A stretch of DNA of 14,858 nt, taken from Paenibacillus_AK sp041641375. GTDB taxonomy: Bacteria > Bacillota > Bacilli > Paenibacillales > YIM-B00363. Position numbers and translations under genes: made by a program. Shown piece after piece: positions 13,645-14,858 of this stretch. The notes beneath the pieces were generated by a model that was not told where the DNA came from, ran no database searches, and saw nothing but the letters and a program-made list of their open reading frames with translations. Location: positions 1 to 14,858 of the forward strand of contig JBEPYM010000074.1 in the NCBI GenBank assembly GCA_041641375.1, given 5' to 3'. Position 1 is the stretch's first letter; every line of letters begins with the position of its first letter.

Positions 13645-14403
13645 ATGAACGGTGAACCCGTTGGCGGCAGTACCGGCTACACCCGCACCAAGAGCAGCTT
13701 GAGGCCGGCCACGGCTTGGATTCGCAGACGGTTCACGCGAGCGGTTGCTGCAGCTGTTTTGTTTATGGCGGCTGCTGCAGCCGGCGTAATTGGGGTGTAT
13801 GGATATGTTTCCAAACAATCCGAGCCGCATCTGTTCAGCGCTGGGGACGTTCCCGAGACGGATGCTGTGCTCGTGCTTGGCGCATTTGTACATCCGCAGT
13901 ATGGGCTGTCGGTGATGCTGCGTGATCGGCTGTTGACAGCGCTGGATGTGCACAAGGCAAAGCCGGGGGGGAGAGCGCCGAAGCTGCTTGTCAGCGGCGA
14001 TCACGGTCGAACCGATTATGACGAGGTCAATCCGATGAAGAAATTTCTGCTGGAGAATGGACTACGCGATGAGGACGTCTTTATGGATCATGCGGGCTTC
14101 AGCACCTACGACAGCCTGTACCGGGCGAAAGAGGTGTTCCAGGTGCACAGGGTAACGATTGTCACGCAGGAATTTCACTTGAAGCGAGCCGTGTATATTG
14201 CTCGTCAGCTCGGGCTGGAGGCATACGGCGTCGCATCCGACCGGCGTCGTTACCCCGATTTGCTGCGTTATGAGGCTCGCGAGCTGCTGGCACGAAACAA
14301 GGACTTCGTCTTTGTTCACCTGCTGAAGCCGAAGCCGACCTTCCTCGGTGAAGCCATTCCGATCACTGGCGATGGCCGCCTGACCAACGATAAGCCCTTC
14401 TGA
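13645..14403 (+). CDS. SanA/YdcF-like DUF218 membrane-anchored protein
   Basis: This is a 252-residue protein with one N-terminal membrane helix (about 33-54) after a basic Arg-rich segment (27-32), leaving the rest outside the membrane. The DUF218 pattern is clear: AVLVLGAFV (74-82), LLVSGDHGR (114-122), NPMKKFLLENG (129-139), STYDSLYRAKEVF (153-165) and IVTQEFHLKRAVYIARQLG (172-190). This SanA branch is linked to envelope barrier function in enterobacteria; the chemistry in Gram-positive bacteria is unclear. I choose the ATG at 13645 because AAAGG at 13631-13635 lies 9 nt upstream. An ATG at 13636 adds three residues but overlaps that site. The stop is 14 bp from the convergent small regulator, and no terminator is evident between them. 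Confidence 0.9.
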   Translation: MNGEPVGGSTGYTRTKSSLRPATAWIRRRFTRAVAAAVLFMAAAAAGVIGVYGYVSKQSEPHLFSAGDVPETDAVLVLGAFVHPQYGLSVMLRDRLLTALDVHKAKPGGRAPKLLVSGDHGRTDYDEVNPMKKFLLENGLRDEDVFMDHAGFSTYDSLYRAKEVFQVHRVTIVTQEFHLKRAVYIARQLGLEAYGVASDRRRYPDLLRYEARELLARNKDFVFVHLLKPKPTFLGEAIPITGDGRLTNDKPF

Positions 14404-14417
14404 ACCGACCCGACAAA

Positions 14418-14633
14418 TTATGCATTCGTCGTTAATTCGTATAAATCGCGCACCTCGCAGCCGATGGAATCGGCGACGGATAGGGCGATCTTGAGCGGCA
14501 TCACTCTTTTGTTTTCCATATAGTCGTTCAATCGTTCCGGTTTCATCAGCAGCTCTTGTGCCAGCCAATCCAAGGTCTTTCCGGATTCCACCAACCGTTC
14601 ATGCAGCAGGCAACGTCCAAGTGTATATTTCAA
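14418..14633 (-). CDS. Small Cro/CI-type helix-turn-helix regulator with a TTG start
   Basis: This is a 71-residue single-domain DNA-binding protein of the XRE family. The helix-turn-helix spans about 18-42 (KTLDWLAQELLMKPERLNDYMENK), followed by the family pattern VMPLKIALSVADSIGCEVRDLYEL. The frame continues upstream to 14705, but a perfect AGGAGG (14642-14647) lies 8 nt before the TTG at 14633, and the domain begins there (LGRCLLHERL). I therefore take TTG as the start. Leader sequence upstream contains TTGACG (14705-14700 on the minus strand), a possible -35, but no good -10. Targets are unknown. Confidence 0.85.
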   Translation of the reverse strand: MKYTLGRCLLHERLVESGKTLDWLAQELLMKPERLNDYMENKRVMPLKIALSVADSIGCEVRDLYELTTNA

Positions 14634-14755
14634 AGGGTTCACCTCCTGTGTATCAGTTTGAACGCAATGATACCCACAATTAATAAATTTATCCCACCTC
14701 GTCAATACATCTTTTCTTTGTGCTTTATCAAGTTATTATTTACCTCCAATATATT

Positions 14756-14783
14756 GTAGACCGGTACACATAACCGGCCTTAC
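14756..14783. repeat. Imperfect inverted repeat upstream of the small regulator
   Basis: CCGGT (14761-14765) and ACCGG (14773-14777) are separated by 7 nt. The flanks GTAGA and CCTTAC extend the pairing with one bulge and one mismatch. It is a GC-rich island in an A+T-rich gap, with no T-run after it. It may be an operator or a weak terminator. The rest of 14706-14858 holds no gene that I can see. Confidence 0.5.
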
Positions 14784-14858
14784 AGAATCATTGTGATGAT
14801 ACGTCTTATGAGTTACAATAAAAGAATGTAAAGAAAGTAAAGAATATATATAAAGTAA

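Noticed and set aside
1..14858. Insertion sequences, tRNA, rRNA or CRISPR arrays
   Set aside because: I saw no transposase frame, terminal inverted repeats with target duplications, tRNA-like cloverleaf or regularly spaced repeats. A dedicated scan was not possible.

Overview
The window reads as a chromosomal piece of a Gram-positive, moderately GC-rich, Paenibacillaceae-like Firmicute. This rests on the nitrate assimilation gene types, strong Shine-Dalgarno sequences, TTG and GTG starts, a GlnR/TnrA-type box, a YitT-family protein and an SH3b-NlpC/P60 wall hydrolase. The assignment is by gene content only; no database search was possible.

Layout: (i) 2-307, the 3' end of a cytochrome c gene with a Pro/Ala linker. 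(ii) 440-1359, an A+T-richer two-gene cassette of an MNT nucleotidyltransferase and a HEPN protein, overlapping by ATGA. (iii) 1372-3685, minus strand, a tightly coupled operon of an ANTAR RNA-binding regulator, a TrpD2-like phosphoribosyltransferase-fold protein and MobA, with ATGA overlaps at both junctions. (iv) 3686-3982, a dense divergent control region. (v) 3983-10196, plus strand, a nitrate transporter, the nitrite reductase large and small subunits, and the molybdopterin nitrate reductase. (vi) 10327-14633, ordinary chromosomal genes: a YitT membrane protein, an SH3b-NlpC/P60 hydrolase (minus), an Eis-like acetyltransferase, a SanA/YdcF-like membrane protein and a small Cro/CI-type regulator (minus). 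The last 150 bases hold no gene.

Parts iii-v form one unit. The transporter imports nitrate, the Mo enzyme reduces it to nitrite, and the siroheme enzyme with its Rieske partner reduces nitrite to ammonium. MobA helps finish the Mo cofactor. The control region contains a perfect sigma-A promoter (TTGACA, 17 nt, TATAAT) whose -35 lies inside a perfect GlnR/TnrA box (TGTNA-N7-TNACA). A second near-match box lies 61 bp away in inverted orientation. The predicted transcript starts almost exactly at two consecutive hairpins, each with a six-base loop carrying A at position 1 and G at position 4, which is the known ANTAR target signature. A terminator-like hairpin follows before the transporter gene. 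The divergent operon encodes an ANTAR protein with a receiver-like domain that lacks the phospho-acceptor Asp. The best reading is two-layer control: nitrogen status at initiation and an ANTAR-mediated signal, perhaps nitrate or nitrite, at elongation.

The least understood parts are the TrpD2-like gene locked into the regulatory operon, the way the ANTAR protein senses its signal, the missing electron-transfer partner of the nitrate reductase, and the MNT/HEPN pair beside the cluster.
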